From contig JAEUHM010000010.1 in assembly GCA_016795485.1 (NCBI GenBank), forward strand, positions 62,001 through 126,000: 64,000 nucleotides of DNA. Reading direction: 5' to 3'. Below, one piece after another: positions 44,720 to 53,303 of this stretch. Below the pieces are notes generated by a model that saw nothing but the letters and a program-made list of their open reading frames with translations, was not told the DNA's origin and did not search any database. Origin of the DNA: Verrucomicrobiaceae bacterium (GTDB lineage Bacteria > Verrucomicrobiota > Verrucomicrobiia > Verrucomicrobiales > Verrucomicrobiaceae). The position numbers and the translations under genes are program-made. Position 1 is the first letter of the stretch. Each line of letters starts with the position of its first letter.

Positions 44720-46045
44720 TTAAAGGAGATAGAGGAGAGGGAAGAGGAAGATCCAGACAAGGTCAACGAAGTGCCAGAACAGACCACCCGTCTCCACGCG
44801 ATTGGCCAAGTGCTCAGGGTCATTCTTGAAACGCTTGGTATCTACGACGAGGAACCAAGTAAGGACAATGGCACCAGCCAAGACGTGCAGGCCGTGCAAA
44901 CCGGTGAGGGTGAAGTAGATTGCGAAGTAGGTGTTCCACTTCGGCAACCAGTTAGACCAAAAGGCGATGTCTTTCTTTGGGTCCAGAGTGATGACTGGTC
45001 CGTTGTGCTCAGCATGGCTAAAGAGAGTGTCCTTGAAAGACTGCAAGAGCTCACCCACTCCCTCTGGAGCATGATGACTCGGGTCAGGCTTGGCCGTGTG
45101 CACTTCCATCGTCAGCGCATGGCGCACGAAGTCTGGATTCTTGTAGGGATCGGCCTCTGGGTTGTGCTCCTTGGCGTGCTCAAGTTTCTGGTGCTCATGA
45201 TGCTCAAAAGCTTCCTTCCAGCCCGCACCCATTAGTGTCCAAGCCTGAGACTTGGAACGGTCCGCCACGTCGCGAACGTCCACTCGGGTGACCTGTAGGG
45301 TCATTTTGTAATCCGTGAGCTTCCCGTTGATGACGGTGCCGTCTTTGAAACTCAGCATCGAGTCGTTGTAGCTTCGAATCGTGTTAAATGGCGGAAACGG
45401 GCTATTGTTGACTTTAAAGGTCAGCGGAGTCGCTGCTTTTAGGTCAATACTCGGTTCCTTACCGGCTTCCTCGCGGATCGAGGCTAAGCCCGCATCGTCC
45501 AAACTCACTGTCTTGCCGGCTGGAGTGGTAAACTTGGGACTTGGGGTAGTGCAACTCTCCAAGAAGTATTCTGGATCTGACTCGCGTGTGCTTAGCTTAA
45601 TGCTGGTGACGTTGTCGAAGTTGATCCAATGTTTGCCGTGATCAGGGAAGTGGCCTTCGATGATAGTACCGTCTTTGGTTTTAACTGCGATGTGGTGAAC
45701 TTTGTCAGTGTACTCGTTCTTCTTGATCCAAAGGAAAGCCAATGCACAGGCAATGGTGATGGCCATGTAGACCTTATAGGCTCCCCACTTGCGCATCTTC
45801 AAGCTAGCCCATGCCATGACGACGGTGACGGATGAACCGATGAGGACAAGGGTGTTGATGAAGCCCCAAGGGACGTTCAGCACATGGACTGGCCAATGGT
45901 AATCAGCGCCCAGACGCAGAAAAATGTATGAGGAGAACAATCCGCCGAAAAGCATGACCTCGGATGCAAGGAACAGCCAGACGCCGATCTTCGCATTCCA
46001 AAGCCCTGTGTCCGGGCGGGCAGTTACTGTATAAGGAATCTCCAT
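44720..46045 (-). CDS. coxC: Cytochrome c oxidase subunit III with large inserted domain
   Basis: The 441-residue protein is about twice the usual length of five-helix subunit III. Helices 1-3 (about 15-45, 57-82, 87-107) and helices 4-5 (about 370-400, 420-440) match the family, including KIGVWLFLASEVMLFGG, LTGLHGLHVLAG and GGLFWHFVDLVWIFLFPLLY. Between helices 3 and 4 lies a soluble insert of about 250 residues (about 110-365). It contains two similar strand-rich units, KDGTIIEG and KDGTVING, followed by a His/Glu-rich region. The insert is probably outside the membrane. It follows subunit I in the operon. Its function is unknown; it may dock a partner or bind metal. Confidence 0.92.
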   Translation of the reverse strand: MEIPYTVTARPDTGLWNAKIGVWLFLASEVMLFGGLFSSYIFLRLGADYHWPVHVLNVPWGFINTLVLIGSSVTVVMAWASLKMRKWGAYKVYMAITIACALAFLWIKKNEYTDKVHHIAVKTKDGTIIEGHFPDHGKHWINFDNVTSIKLSTRESDPEYFLESCTTPSPKFTTPAGKTVSLDDAGLASIREEAGKEPSIDLKAATPLTFKVNNSPFPPFNTIRSYNDSMLSFKDGTVINGKLTDYKMTLQVTRVDVRDVADRSKSQAWTLMGAGWKEAFEHHEHQKLEHAKEHNPEADPYKNPDFVRHALTMEVHTAKPDPSHHAPEGVGELLQSFKDTLFSHAEHNGPVITLDPKKDIAFWSNWLPKWNTYFAIYFTLTGLHGLHVLAGAIVLTWFLVVDTKRFKNDPEHLANRVETGGLFWHFVDLVWIFLFPLLYLL

Positions 46046-46087
46046 TGATTTCGGATTTGAGATTGTGAACTTCGGATGACGAGCGGC

Positions 46088-47968
46088 CTAGTGGTGGGAC
46101 TTCGCCTCTGTCGGGGCTGGTGCAGGTGTGCCAGCAGGCTCTTCCCATGAAGGGATGAACTCGCGGCCCGTGCCTGGAGGATTGTATTCGTATGGTCCGC
46201 GGTAGACTACGGGCTCGAACGTGAAGTTGCCGTGAGGAGGTGGAGTTGGTGTTGCCCACTCAAGCGTAGTTGCATCCCAAGGGTTATCGCTGGTAATCTT
46301 TTTGCCACCTTTGATGCTGATCCAAACATTAACGATGAAGAAAATCTGAGCCAAGGCGAGACCCCAAGCTCCAAACGAAATGAGCTCGTTAGACCAAAGG
46401 TAGTCCTGAGTGGTGTTCTTGAATGCCATTGCGCCGCCATCATACCAACGGCGATGGAAGCCAGCGATGCCTTGGAAAAGCATCGGCCCAAAGATCACGT
46501 TCATGAAAATGAGCGATGGCCAGAAGTGCAACTTGCCCAGAGTGTCGTTCATGTAACGACCTGTGATCTTCGGGAACCAGTGATATACACCGGCGAAAAG
46601 CGCGAAGATAGTACCTGGAGCCACCACGTAGTGGAAGTGGCCAATCACGTAGTACGTATCGTGCAAGTGAAGGTCAATAAAGGCAAAGGCGAGTGGCAAA
46701 CCTGTCAGGCCACCGATACCGAACATCGGGAGGAAGGCAGAAGCGAAGAGCATTTGGCTGTTGAACCGAATGGAGCCTCCCCACAACGAGATCATCAAGC
46801 AAGTTAGCAAGATCACAGATGGGACCGAGATCATGACCGTTGTGATCTGGAAGTAGGTCGACATCATGGTGCCCATGCCGGTTAGGTACATGTGGTGAGC
46901 CCACACAATGAAGCTCAGGAAGCCCAAGGTCAGGGCAGCATAAATCATCAATTTGTGCCCCCAAAGCGGACGCCGTGCGTTGACAGGGATGATGTCTGAG
47001 ATGATAGCGAATGCCGGAAGAATGAGCACATAAACCTCTGGGTGAGCCAGGAACCAGAACAGGTGCTGATACAGAAGCGGGTTGCCGCCACCTGAGATGT
47101 CAAAGTGATTGGTGCCAGCAACAAGGCCCGTAGGAAGGAAGACCGATGAACCGAAGACACGGTCAACAACCTGAAGAATGGCAGCAACTTCGAGAGGAGG
47201 GAAAGCCAGCAAGAGCAGGAAGCTCGTCACAAGCATCGCCCAGCAGAAGAATGGCAGACGCATGAAGGTCAGGCCCTTAGCACGGAGGTTGATGAGCGTT
47301 GTGATGAAATTGACTGAACCAAGAAGCGATGACGAAATAACGAACACCATCGCCAACAGCCACCAAGTTTGACCCGTCATGAAAGTGTTTTTCACGATGT
47401 AGTGAGTCGTTGTCGCCAGAGGCGAGTAGTTGGTCCATCCAGTCTGAGCGGCTCCAGTGGGGAGGAAGAAACTCAACATCATCATGGCGCCACCGATGAA
47501 GAAGAGCCAGAAGGACCAAGCATTCAGCTTCGGGAAGGCCATATCGATGGCTCCGATTTGAAGTGGCATGACGAAGTTGCCAAAAGCGGCAAATCCAAGC
47601 GGAACGATGCCCATGAACACCATGATGGTGCCGTGCATGGCACCGAACATGTTATAAAGGTCGGGGGAAACAACTCCGCCCGGAGCCCACTTCTCAAGTT
47701 GGTAAGTACCCCACTCGCCGAACAAAGAAGCCACTAACTCGAGGCCAGGCATTGGTTGACCTGGGTAGGCGATGGTCCAGCGCATGACCATCATCAAGAA
47801 GAACCCGAACAACAAAAACAGCAGTCCCGCGATGCCATACTGAACTCCGATGACTTTGTGGTCGGTAGAGAATATATACTTGTAAAGGAAGCTTGGCTCG
47901 TGGTGATCGTGCGCATGATCACCGCCGTGGGCGTGGTGATCGTCATGAGTGGTAGCAGCAGCGCTCAT
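46088..47968 (-). CDS. coxA: Cytochrome c oxidase subunit I (haem-copper oxidase, A-type)
   Basis: The 626-residue protein has 12 helices and the catalytic ligands: MHGTIM (low-spin haem His), HPEVY (CuB His with the cross-linked Tyr and the D-channel Glu), WAHHM (two CuB His) and HFHYV (haem a3 and haem a His). D-channel residues are kept (AIDMAFPKLN). An ungapped alignment from WAHH to WGGSI puts Leu387 where A-type oxidases have the K-channel Lys (Lys362 in Rhodobacter sphaeroides). A His-rich N-terminus precedes helix 1. The gene lies between a cytochrome c and subunit III. Confidence 0.95.
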   Translation of the reverse strand: MSAAATTHDDHHAHGGDHAHDHHEPSFLYKYIFSTDHKVIGVQYGIAGLLFLLFGFFLMMVMRWTIAYPGQPMPGLELVASLFGEWGTYQLEKWAPGGVVSPDLYNMFGAMHGTIMVFMGIVPLGFAAFGNFVMPLQIGAIDMAFPKLNAWSFWLFFIGGAMMMLSFFLPTGAAQTGWTNYSPLATTTHYIVKNTFMTGQTWWLLAMVFVISSSLLGSVNFITTLINLRAKGLTFMRLPFFCWAMLVTSFLLLLAFPPLEVAAILQVVDRVFGSSVFLPTGLVAGTNHFDISGGGNPLLYQHLFWFLAHPEVYVLILPAFAIISDIIPVNARRPLWGHKLMIYAALTLGFLSFIVWAHHMYLTGMGTMMSTYFQITTVMISVPSVILLTCLMISLWGGSIRFNSQMLFASAFLPMFGIGGLTGLPLAFAFIDLHLHDTYYVIGHFHYVVAPGTIFALFAGVYHWFPKITGRYMNDTLGKLHFWPSLIFMNVIFGPMLFQGIAGFHRRWYDGGAMAFKNTTQDYLWSNELISFGAWGLALAQIFFIVNVWISIKGGKKITSDNPWDATTLEWATPTPPPHGNFTFEPVVYRGPYEYNPPGTGREFIPSWEEPAGTPAPAPTEAKSHH

Positions 47969-47993
47969 ATTATTTCTATTGATAGCTTATTGG

Positions 47994-48674
47994 TTACTGG
48001 GCGGGCGGTGCATCACCAGCCACGTCCTTCTTGGAGTAGGGTTCGAGTTCGGCCTGAGTCCAGGCGGCGGAGCGAGCTTTCTCCGTTCCGCGGACTTTAG
48101 CGACCATGTCGGGAGTAACCATGGATGCCTTGTTGCCCCAGGAGTTGCGCACGTAAGTCAAAGCATTGGCTATGTCGTCGTCGGTCATGGTAGCACCCCA
48201 ACCCGGCATTGGCGCGGGCGCGGTGAATGGCTTGCCGCTGACAGTGATTTGTCCACTAAGGCCATGCAAAACGACTCGAATCAGACGCTCCGTTCCACCA
48301 GTAGCCCAGTCGGACCCTGCCAATGGAGGGAACGCACCGGGAGTGCCCAAACCAGTAGCTTGGTGGCACCCGTTACAAGTGCCATACGCGGTTTCGCCTT
48401 TCTTCATGGCGAGTTCGAATGGGCTTAGCTGAACCTGAGGGCCGCCGCCCGAGCGTGGGTCCTGGATTGCGCCATAGGTCGGAACACTCTCGAGACCATA
48501 TCCCGAAAAACTGCCCATCTGGCCGCCGGCGAGCACCGCCGCTATGAAACCGAGGAACATCACCCACATAGGTGCCGGTTCACTTCCTGGCGGCAGATCC
48601 GCTTTCTCACGCTTGACCGCACCATGCAGGCGGTCGAGGTCAGTGTTGTCAGGATTGAAGTGTTGATCGCTCAT
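47994..48674 (-). CDS. Membrane-anchored monohaem cytochrome c
   Basis: The 226-residue protein has one N-terminal membrane anchor (about 36-52) and a class I cytochrome c domain. CNGCH at 100-104 binds haem, and the distal ligand is probably Met156 in the APMPGW segment. The domain resembles the diheme CcoP half and short c-type oxidase-coupled cytochromes. It is encoded between the CcoO-like gene and subunit I, so it is well placed to carry electrons from Alternative Complex III to CuA. Its C-terminal 50 residues are charged. Confidence 0.9.
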   Translation of the reverse strand: MSDQHFNPDNTDLDRLHGAVKREKADLPPGSEPAPMWVMFLGFIAAVLAGGQMGSFSGYGLESVPTYGAIQDPRSGGGPQVQLSPFELAMKKGETAYGTCNGCHQATGLGTPGAFPPLAGSDWATGGTERLIRVVLHGLSGQITVSGKPFTAPAPMPGWGATMTDDDIANALTYVRNSWGNKASMVTPDMVAKVRGTEKARSAAWTQAELEPYSKKDVAGDAPPAQ

Positions 48675-48704
48675 GGCGGAAACGGTTTGGAAAAACTGGC
48701 TGGA

Positions 48705-49391
48705 TTACTTCTTTGCGGCAGCGACTGCGCTCTTGGAGCCAGGCAACGGCGCGTCTTTCTTCAGGGAGAGGATGTAGTCGACGAGGAGTTCGGCATCGGG
48801 TGTCGGAATCACCTCACGGCCGTGCCCTGGATCATACTGGGTGCCCTTGAGAGGGAGTGCTTTGCCAGCAGACTGACCCTGGATGGTGCGCTCTTTGTAG
48901 AGGTGAGCGTAACTCGGAGCAGAAGACCAAGGATTTTTCACTCTCGGAGCATAGAGATGCATGTGAACGTCCATTCTATTGGTGAAACGATAACCAGCGT
49001 TCGTGAGGTCCGGGCCATTTCGCTGCACACCAAGAAAAGCGTGCTTTTCTCCGAAGAAGTCCCGCAGGACGGTTGCGCGAACAGGTTCCGGGCCATTCTC
49101 TAACTGATTCTGACCAGCACCCCTACGCCATGCATCGAGAGCGATTTGTGCAGGGCGAATCACTTGCGTGTGGCACTGAACACAGCCTTCCTTCTTGTAA
49201 ATAGTCTGGCCGCTGAGGTTGGCCACAGTCAGCGGGAAACTGTAAGCGCTGTCGAGATCATCGCCTTTGTCCTTGTTGTAAGGTATCGGCCCGAGCGTCT
49301 GGTAGCCGATCGCAGGCAGAACAATGAGGAAAAGCCAAGGGGCAGCAAATGCTGCGGCGATTCCGAAAACCAGTTTGCGAAATTGGGTCAT
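48705..49391 (-). CDS. CcoO/FixO-like monohaem cytochrome c protein
   Basis: The 228-residue protein resembles CcoO: an N-terminal anchor (about 8-28), GQTIYKKEGCVQCHTQVIRP with haem motif CVQCH (70-74), and the later block with H-L-x-x-P-R. In CcoO the distal Met normally sits in an S-x-M-P-x-Y/F motif; here the corresponding stretch reads SSAPSY (Ala158), so the usual sixth ligand is missing. It is encoded next to the CcoN-like gene and the two start and stop within 23 bases. No CcoQ or diheme CcoP gene is present. Electron transfer is possible but may use another ligand. Confidence 0.85.
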   Translation of the reverse strand: MTQFRKLVFGIAAAFAAPWLFLIVLPAIGYQTLGPIPYNKDKGDDLDSAYSFPLTVANLSGQTIYKKEGCVQCHTQVIRPAQIALDAWRRGAGQNQLENGPEPVRATVLRDFFGEKHAFLGVQRNGPDLTNAGYRFTNRMDVHMHLYAPRVKNPWSSAPSYAHLYKERTIQGQSAGKALPLKGTQYDPGHGREVIPTPDAELLVDYILSLKKDAPLPGSKSAVAAAKK

Positions 49392-49414
49392 GGTTTGCGT
49401 CGAATAGTCAAAGA

Positions 49415-50872
49415 TTAGGCGTTAGCAGCCTCCGGAAGGTGCTCTTCGTGACCATGCGTCAACAAGGTCGGTGCCGAACTGCGGCGGCCAAGGCCAGCCA
49501 CCATCAACAAAAGGTGAATGAGGAACCAAGCGTTGGACCACAAGATCAGCGCCCATGCAATGCAACGCGCTGCCATGTATGGCTGGCCGGAAAGCACCGC
49601 ATTCACGAATCCCTGATCCCACTGGAGCGGATCATTGATACTGGAACCCTGCTGCACGCCACCGACCAAGCTCGTCACGACGATGGTGCCGATGCCGTAA
49701 ACCGAAAACCAGAAGTGATTGCGGATCAGCCGGACGCTCAACCACTCGCAACCTGCCAAGCGAGGAACGATGTAATAGATCGCACCAAAAGCCGCCATGC
49801 TAAAGAAGCCATAGACGGCCACAATCTGGTAGCCATACCATGCGTGAGTGAACTGGAGATTCACTCCGGTGGTGAAAGCCGAGATCAGAGCGAGGATGAT
49901 GCCAGAGACAGGATAGAATAGCGCTCCGATGAAGGTGAAGCGCAGTGTAGGACTGGCGGCGACCATCTTGTGTTGTCCTAGCGTCGTTAGGTGGTGATTG
50001 ATGCCAACGACTCCAACGGGAATCATGAGCAGCACACCAGCCATTGCGCCAACGGCAGGCATCCACGCAGGGAGGGGACCACCGAGATAGCGTTGCATAC
50101 CCGTCCATCCGCCAATCACTGCAAGAATCCAGAAGCCCATCTGCGCAAGCTGAGCACTGTGAATAGGCTGGCCCGTGATCTTCGGAATGAAGTAGTAAGC
50201 CGCACCCACTCCGACAGGAACAAAGAAGAGGAGGATTAAGCCATGAACATACCAAGCACTAATGCCGGCTCCGATCGCACCAAGCTCAAGGTTGCCACCA
50301 AGCAGGGCAATGGCGGTCCACAGAATCCAAACGATCCACAGAGATGCACCCACCAGATACCAAGTGGTGATGGTGAAGCCCTCAGAGCGCTGAGTGCGAG
50401 CAGCCATGCTCAAGATTCGCCAGCAGAACACCAACAAGATGATGCCAAGAACAATCCAGACGGCTTTTGGCATCTCGAGCCACTCGATTGATGTCTGATT
50501 TCCCGCGAGGATGCTCACGATGCCATAGGTGACAGCAACATTCCAAAGGACTCCAAGTGCTACGAGCGTACCTTGCCCGCCTTTGAGTTCGTTAGCGGTG
50601 CGGCGGGCCATCAGCCACAGCGCAACGCCGAGCGCCGCTTGAATACCCCAACCGTAAACTAGGGCAGCGATGTGGGCGGGCTGCATGCGTCCGTATGTGA
50701 GGAAGGCGCAGTCAGCAATGAAGTCAGGCTTCAGAAGCTTGGCCGCCGCGAGGAATCCCATCAGGGTGGAAGCCATGAGCCAAAATGCGGCATTCGTGAA
50801 AAGGAACAGCACTGGGCCCTTTACAGAACGGTCAATGGCGGCGCGACGAAGGCTGTCGGTGTCTGGATCCAT
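49415..50872 (-). CDS. CcoN-like cbb3-oxidase subunit I homologue lacking active-site ligands
   Basis: The 485-residue, 12-helix protein aligns to CcoN through helix II (RMQPAH, His67), helix VI (YVHGL, His210) and the YYFIPK block. The CuB His-His pair of helix VII is replaced by Gln260-Arg261 (WTGMQRY), with identical spacing to the flanking W and P-x-W. The helix X H-x-H, which ligates haem b and b3, is replaced by Tyr348-x-Ile350 (in FTHAWYGYQIV). It therefore cannot form a normal haem-copper site. It likely retains a structural role in the respiratory complex. Neighbours are the CcoO-like gene and an ACIII operon. Confidence 0.9.
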   Translation of the reverse strand: MDPDTDSLRRAAIDRSVKGPVLFLFTNAAFWLMASTLMGFLAAAKLLKPDFIADCAFLTYGRMQPAHIAALVYGWGIQAALGVALWLMARRTANELKGGQGTLVALGVLWNVAVTYGIVSILAGNQTSIEWLEMPKAVWIVLGIILLVFCWRILSMAARTQRSEGFTITTWYLVGASLWIVWILWTAIALLGGNLELGAIGAGISAWYVHGLILLFFVPVGVGAAYYFIPKITGQPIHSAQLAQMGFWILAVIGGWTGMQRYLGGPLPAWMPAVGAMAGVLLMIPVGVVGINHHLTTLGQHKMVAASPTLRFTFIGALFYPVSGIILALISAFTTGVNLQFTHAWYGYQIVAVYGFFSMAAFGAIYYIVPRLAGCEWLSVRLIRNHFWFSVYGIGTIVVTSLVGGVQQGSSINDPLQWDQGFVNAVLSGQPYMAARCIAWALILWSNAWFLIHLLLMVAGLGRRSSAPTLLTHGHEEHLPEAANA

Positions 50873-50905
50873 TGTAGATTGTAGATTTTGGATTGTGAAA
50901 ATGGC

Positions 50906-51286
50906 CTACTTCGGCGCGGCTGGGGTTGAAGGAGCGACTGGTGCAGCCGGTGTGACGGCGGGCGCGGTGGCGGCTTGCTTAAGCTGAGTCGGGGAGCCCG
51001 GGACCAGCGCTTGGCTCGGTGCAGGCGTGGGCAGGGCTTTGAGTGATTCGACTGCTTTGGTCAGGCGCTCAGCGCTCTTGCCTTTTTCCAGGCCCATTTT
51101 AGCCAAGTTCGCTGCTTGCTCAGCCTTGATGGCATCAGCAAGAGCCTTGCGCTCGTCATCGCGTGGATTTGGGCGGGAACCCGCGCCAGAAGTGAACAGC
51201 GCGGCCAGCACGGCGAATCCGAGAAACGCGGCCAGGAACCAAAAAAAGCCTGGAGCCGGTTTGTTGACGGTGGTGGTGTCAGACAT
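50906..51286 (-). CDS. Small anchored protein between ACIII and CcoN-like genes
   Basis: The 126-residue protein has one membrane segment (about 13-32), a helical region with DDERKALADAIKAEQAANL, and an Ala/Pro/Thr-rich tail. It starts 12 bases downstream of actF and ends 33 bases before the CcoN-like gene. No family recognised. Its position suggests an accessory subunit linking ACIII to the oxidase, which is inference. Confidence 0.7.
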   Translation of the reverse strand: MSDTTTVNKPAPGFFWFLAAFLGFAVLAALFTSGAGSRPNPRDDERKALADAIKAEQAANLAKMGLEKGKSAERLTKAVESLKALPTPAPSQALVPGSPTQLKQAATAPAVTPAAPVAPSTPAAPK

Positions 51287-51298
51287 GATGGGGAAGGA

Positions 51299-52609
51299 TT
51301 AGTTGCGGACGTTGGCGGACTCAAGCAACCGAGGGTCGCGCCAGGCATACAAGCTGTGTTTGCCAAGACTGCGGAGGTAGAGGTAGCCGATGGTGCCGAC
51401 TACTGCACAAAGTGCGAGAACATCACCCACCCACGCACCGGGCAGGAATGGCGTATCCGAACCAGGGGCGGGCTCCAGACCCATCGAGTGCGCACGCTCT
51501 GGGATCACATTCCAGTAGATGTCCACGAAGTGCATGAAGATTACCCAAGCTGCCCAGAATCCGATAAACTTGGGACTCTTCTTCAATTGCTGCTGAAGGA
51601 GGAAAACAAAGGGCACAACAAAGTGACCGATCACGATGAAGATGCTGACGTTTCTCCACACCCCTGTGTTCCGAATGAAGTAGAAGCGGGTTTCTTCAGG
51701 AATGTTAGCGTACCAGATCAAGAAATACTGGCTGAAGGCGATGTATGCCCAAAACACCGTGAACGCGAACAGGAGCTTACCCATCAAGTGAAAGTGCTCA
51801 CCTGTGACCACCTTCTGGAGATAGCCGAGGGACTGCAGGTAGATCACTAACAACAGCATGGCAGCCATGGACGACCAAGCACAGCCAGCAAAATGATAGA
51901 CACCCCACATGGTGCTGAACCAAGTGTAATCTAGGGCCATGATCCAGTCCACCGCAGCGAACGTCACAGTCAAAGCAAACGGCAGCAGCACCATACAAGC
52001 AAACTCGCGTGCGTAGACTGTGTGTTTGATATCACCGTCAGCCTCTTGCTTGAGGAAATAACTACGGAGTTTGGTGGAGATGAACCAGAGGATGCCGAAA
52101 TACAGCACGAAGCGAATCGTCCAGAACGTGATGTTCAGGTAGCCATATTTGTCCACCAGTGGATGTAGGTGCGGGTCAGACTCCGCCGCGTGGTGCAAGC
52201 CTTCGAGCCCTGGGTGAGCACGATGATGACCAAACCATTCCCAGAGGGTGTTCTGCACTCCAGGGATCAGCAACGGAAGAGCAAGGATGCCCAGTGGAAG
52301 AGCCATTGTGCCGAGGTTCTCGAACAAACGACGAACAGCAACGCCCCAGCCGGAGTTGGAGGCATTGTGAAGCAAAATCCAGAAGGTGCCGCCGGCCACA
52401 AACGTGAATCCAACGAAGATCGCGTAAAGCCAAGAGTAAGCGAATCCCTTCTGCGTATCGCCATGGGTGCCGAAGGCATAGTAAGCGGAGCCCAACAGGC
52501 CAATGGCGGCCAAAGCGCCGAAGGTACCGATGACCTTGGAGGCTTTTGCTGGATCGAACTTCTCGCCGCCTTCAGGCAGGTCTTTGAAACTGACGTGGTG
52601 ATGACTCAT
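51299..52609 (-). CDS. actF: Alternative Complex III subunit ActF (NrfD-like)
   Basis: The 436-residue protein has about ten helices of the NrfD/PsrC fold and the ActF pattern in which it pairs with ActC. It lies 24 bases downstream of actE and before the 126-residue gene. ActF is an integral membrane subunit of the quinol:cytochrome c oxidoreductase. The N-terminal hydrophilic region of about 25 residues starts MSHHHVSF and contains a Glu/Lys-rich run. Large loops, such as the HHRAHPGLEGLHHA loop, lie between helices 3 and 4. No haem or cluster motif is present, as expected. Confidence 0.93.
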   Translation of the reverse strand: MSHHHVSFKDLPEGGEKFDPAKASKVIGTFGALAAIGLLGSAYYAFGTHGDTQKGFAYSWLYAIFVGFTFVAGGTFWILLHNASNSGWGVAVRRLFENLGTMALPLGILALPLLIPGVQNTLWEWFGHHRAHPGLEGLHHAAESDPHLHPLVDKYGYLNITFWTIRFVLYFGILWFISTKLRSYFLKQEADGDIKHTVYAREFACMVLLPFALTVTFAAVDWIMALDYTWFSTMWGVYHFAGCAWSSMAAMLLLVIYLQSLGYLQKVVTGEHFHLMGKLLFAFTVFWAYIAFSQYFLIWYANIPEETRFYFIRNTGVWRNVSIFIVIGHFVVPFVFLLQQQLKKSPKFIGFWAAWVIFMHFVDIYWNVIPERAHSMGLEPAPGSDTPFLPGAWVGDVLALCAVVGTIGYLYLRSLGKHSLYAWRDPRLLESANVRN

Positions 52610-52633
52610 GCCGTGTAAACTTTAGTGCCGCAG

Positions 52634-53290
52634 TTACTGCACGCCCGCCTCCTTGCCGGCCAATTGAAGGGTGCGAATGTAGGCAACGATTGCCCAACGG
52701 TCTCTGACCGGGATGTTGCCACCGTAGGGTCCCATGAGGCCCTTACCGTTGGTAATGACGTCAAAAATGGCACCTGTTGTGCGATAAGCAGCGGTGTTAG
52801 CTGGATCATTGGCTCCGGGCTGCTGGAAGTTATAGGCGGTGAGGATGCCAAACTTGCTAGTGGTGCCTTTTCCGTTGCCAGAGAGGCCGTGGCAAACGCT
52901 GCAATAGATGTTGTAGCGCTGCTGGCCACGCTCAAGCAGCTTCAAGTCCACTGGACCAAGCTCCTTGGGGAGTCCGTCACCGTAATAGTCGCCAAAACGG
53001 CCTGTGTTGTAAAAGTCGGTGCCATTGCTGAAAGCAAAAGCCGAGGCTGTTGCTTCCGCAGCTGGTTTGGTTGGGAACTCATAGCCGATAGGGGCTGTGT
53101 TTGCCACGGGCTTGCGGGCACCAGAGCCGTCAGCAAAGAAATCGCTGGCGACCTGATACTTGACCTTGGCCTGATGATCCATGTCAGGAAAGACCTCGAT
53201 GGGAGAGTTCTGGGTCTTGCTGCCACGGAAGCCTGCGGCGCTCACAATGAGCACGGCAATGATGAAGTAGCTGAGGAAAAAGTATTTCAT
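52634..53290 (-). CDS. actE: Alternative Complex III subunit ActE (monohaem cytochrome c)
   Basis: The 218-residue protein has an N-terminal signal or anchor (about 1-20) and a cytochrome c domain with haem motif CSVCH (130-134) and a distal Met at about residue 186 (GKGLMGPYG). ActE is the electron exit of the complex, passing electrons to oxidase or soluble cytochrome c. No lipobox Cys is seen at the N-terminus, unlike in some characterised ActE proteins. The gene lies between actD and actF with gaps of 13 and 24 bases. Confidence 0.93.
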   Translation of the reverse strand: MKYFFLSYFIIAVLIVSAAGFRGSKTQNSPIEVFPDMDHQAKVKYQVASDFFADGSGARKPVANTAPIGYEFPTKPAAEATASAFAFSNGTDFYNTGRFGDYYGDGLPKELGPVDLKLLERGQQRYNIYCSVCHGLSGNGKGTTSKFGILTAYNFQQPGANDPANTAAYRTTGAIFDVITNGKGLMGPYGGNIPVRDRWAIVAYIRTLQLAGKEAGVQ

Positions 53291-53303
53291 GAGGCTGGGC
53301 GAA

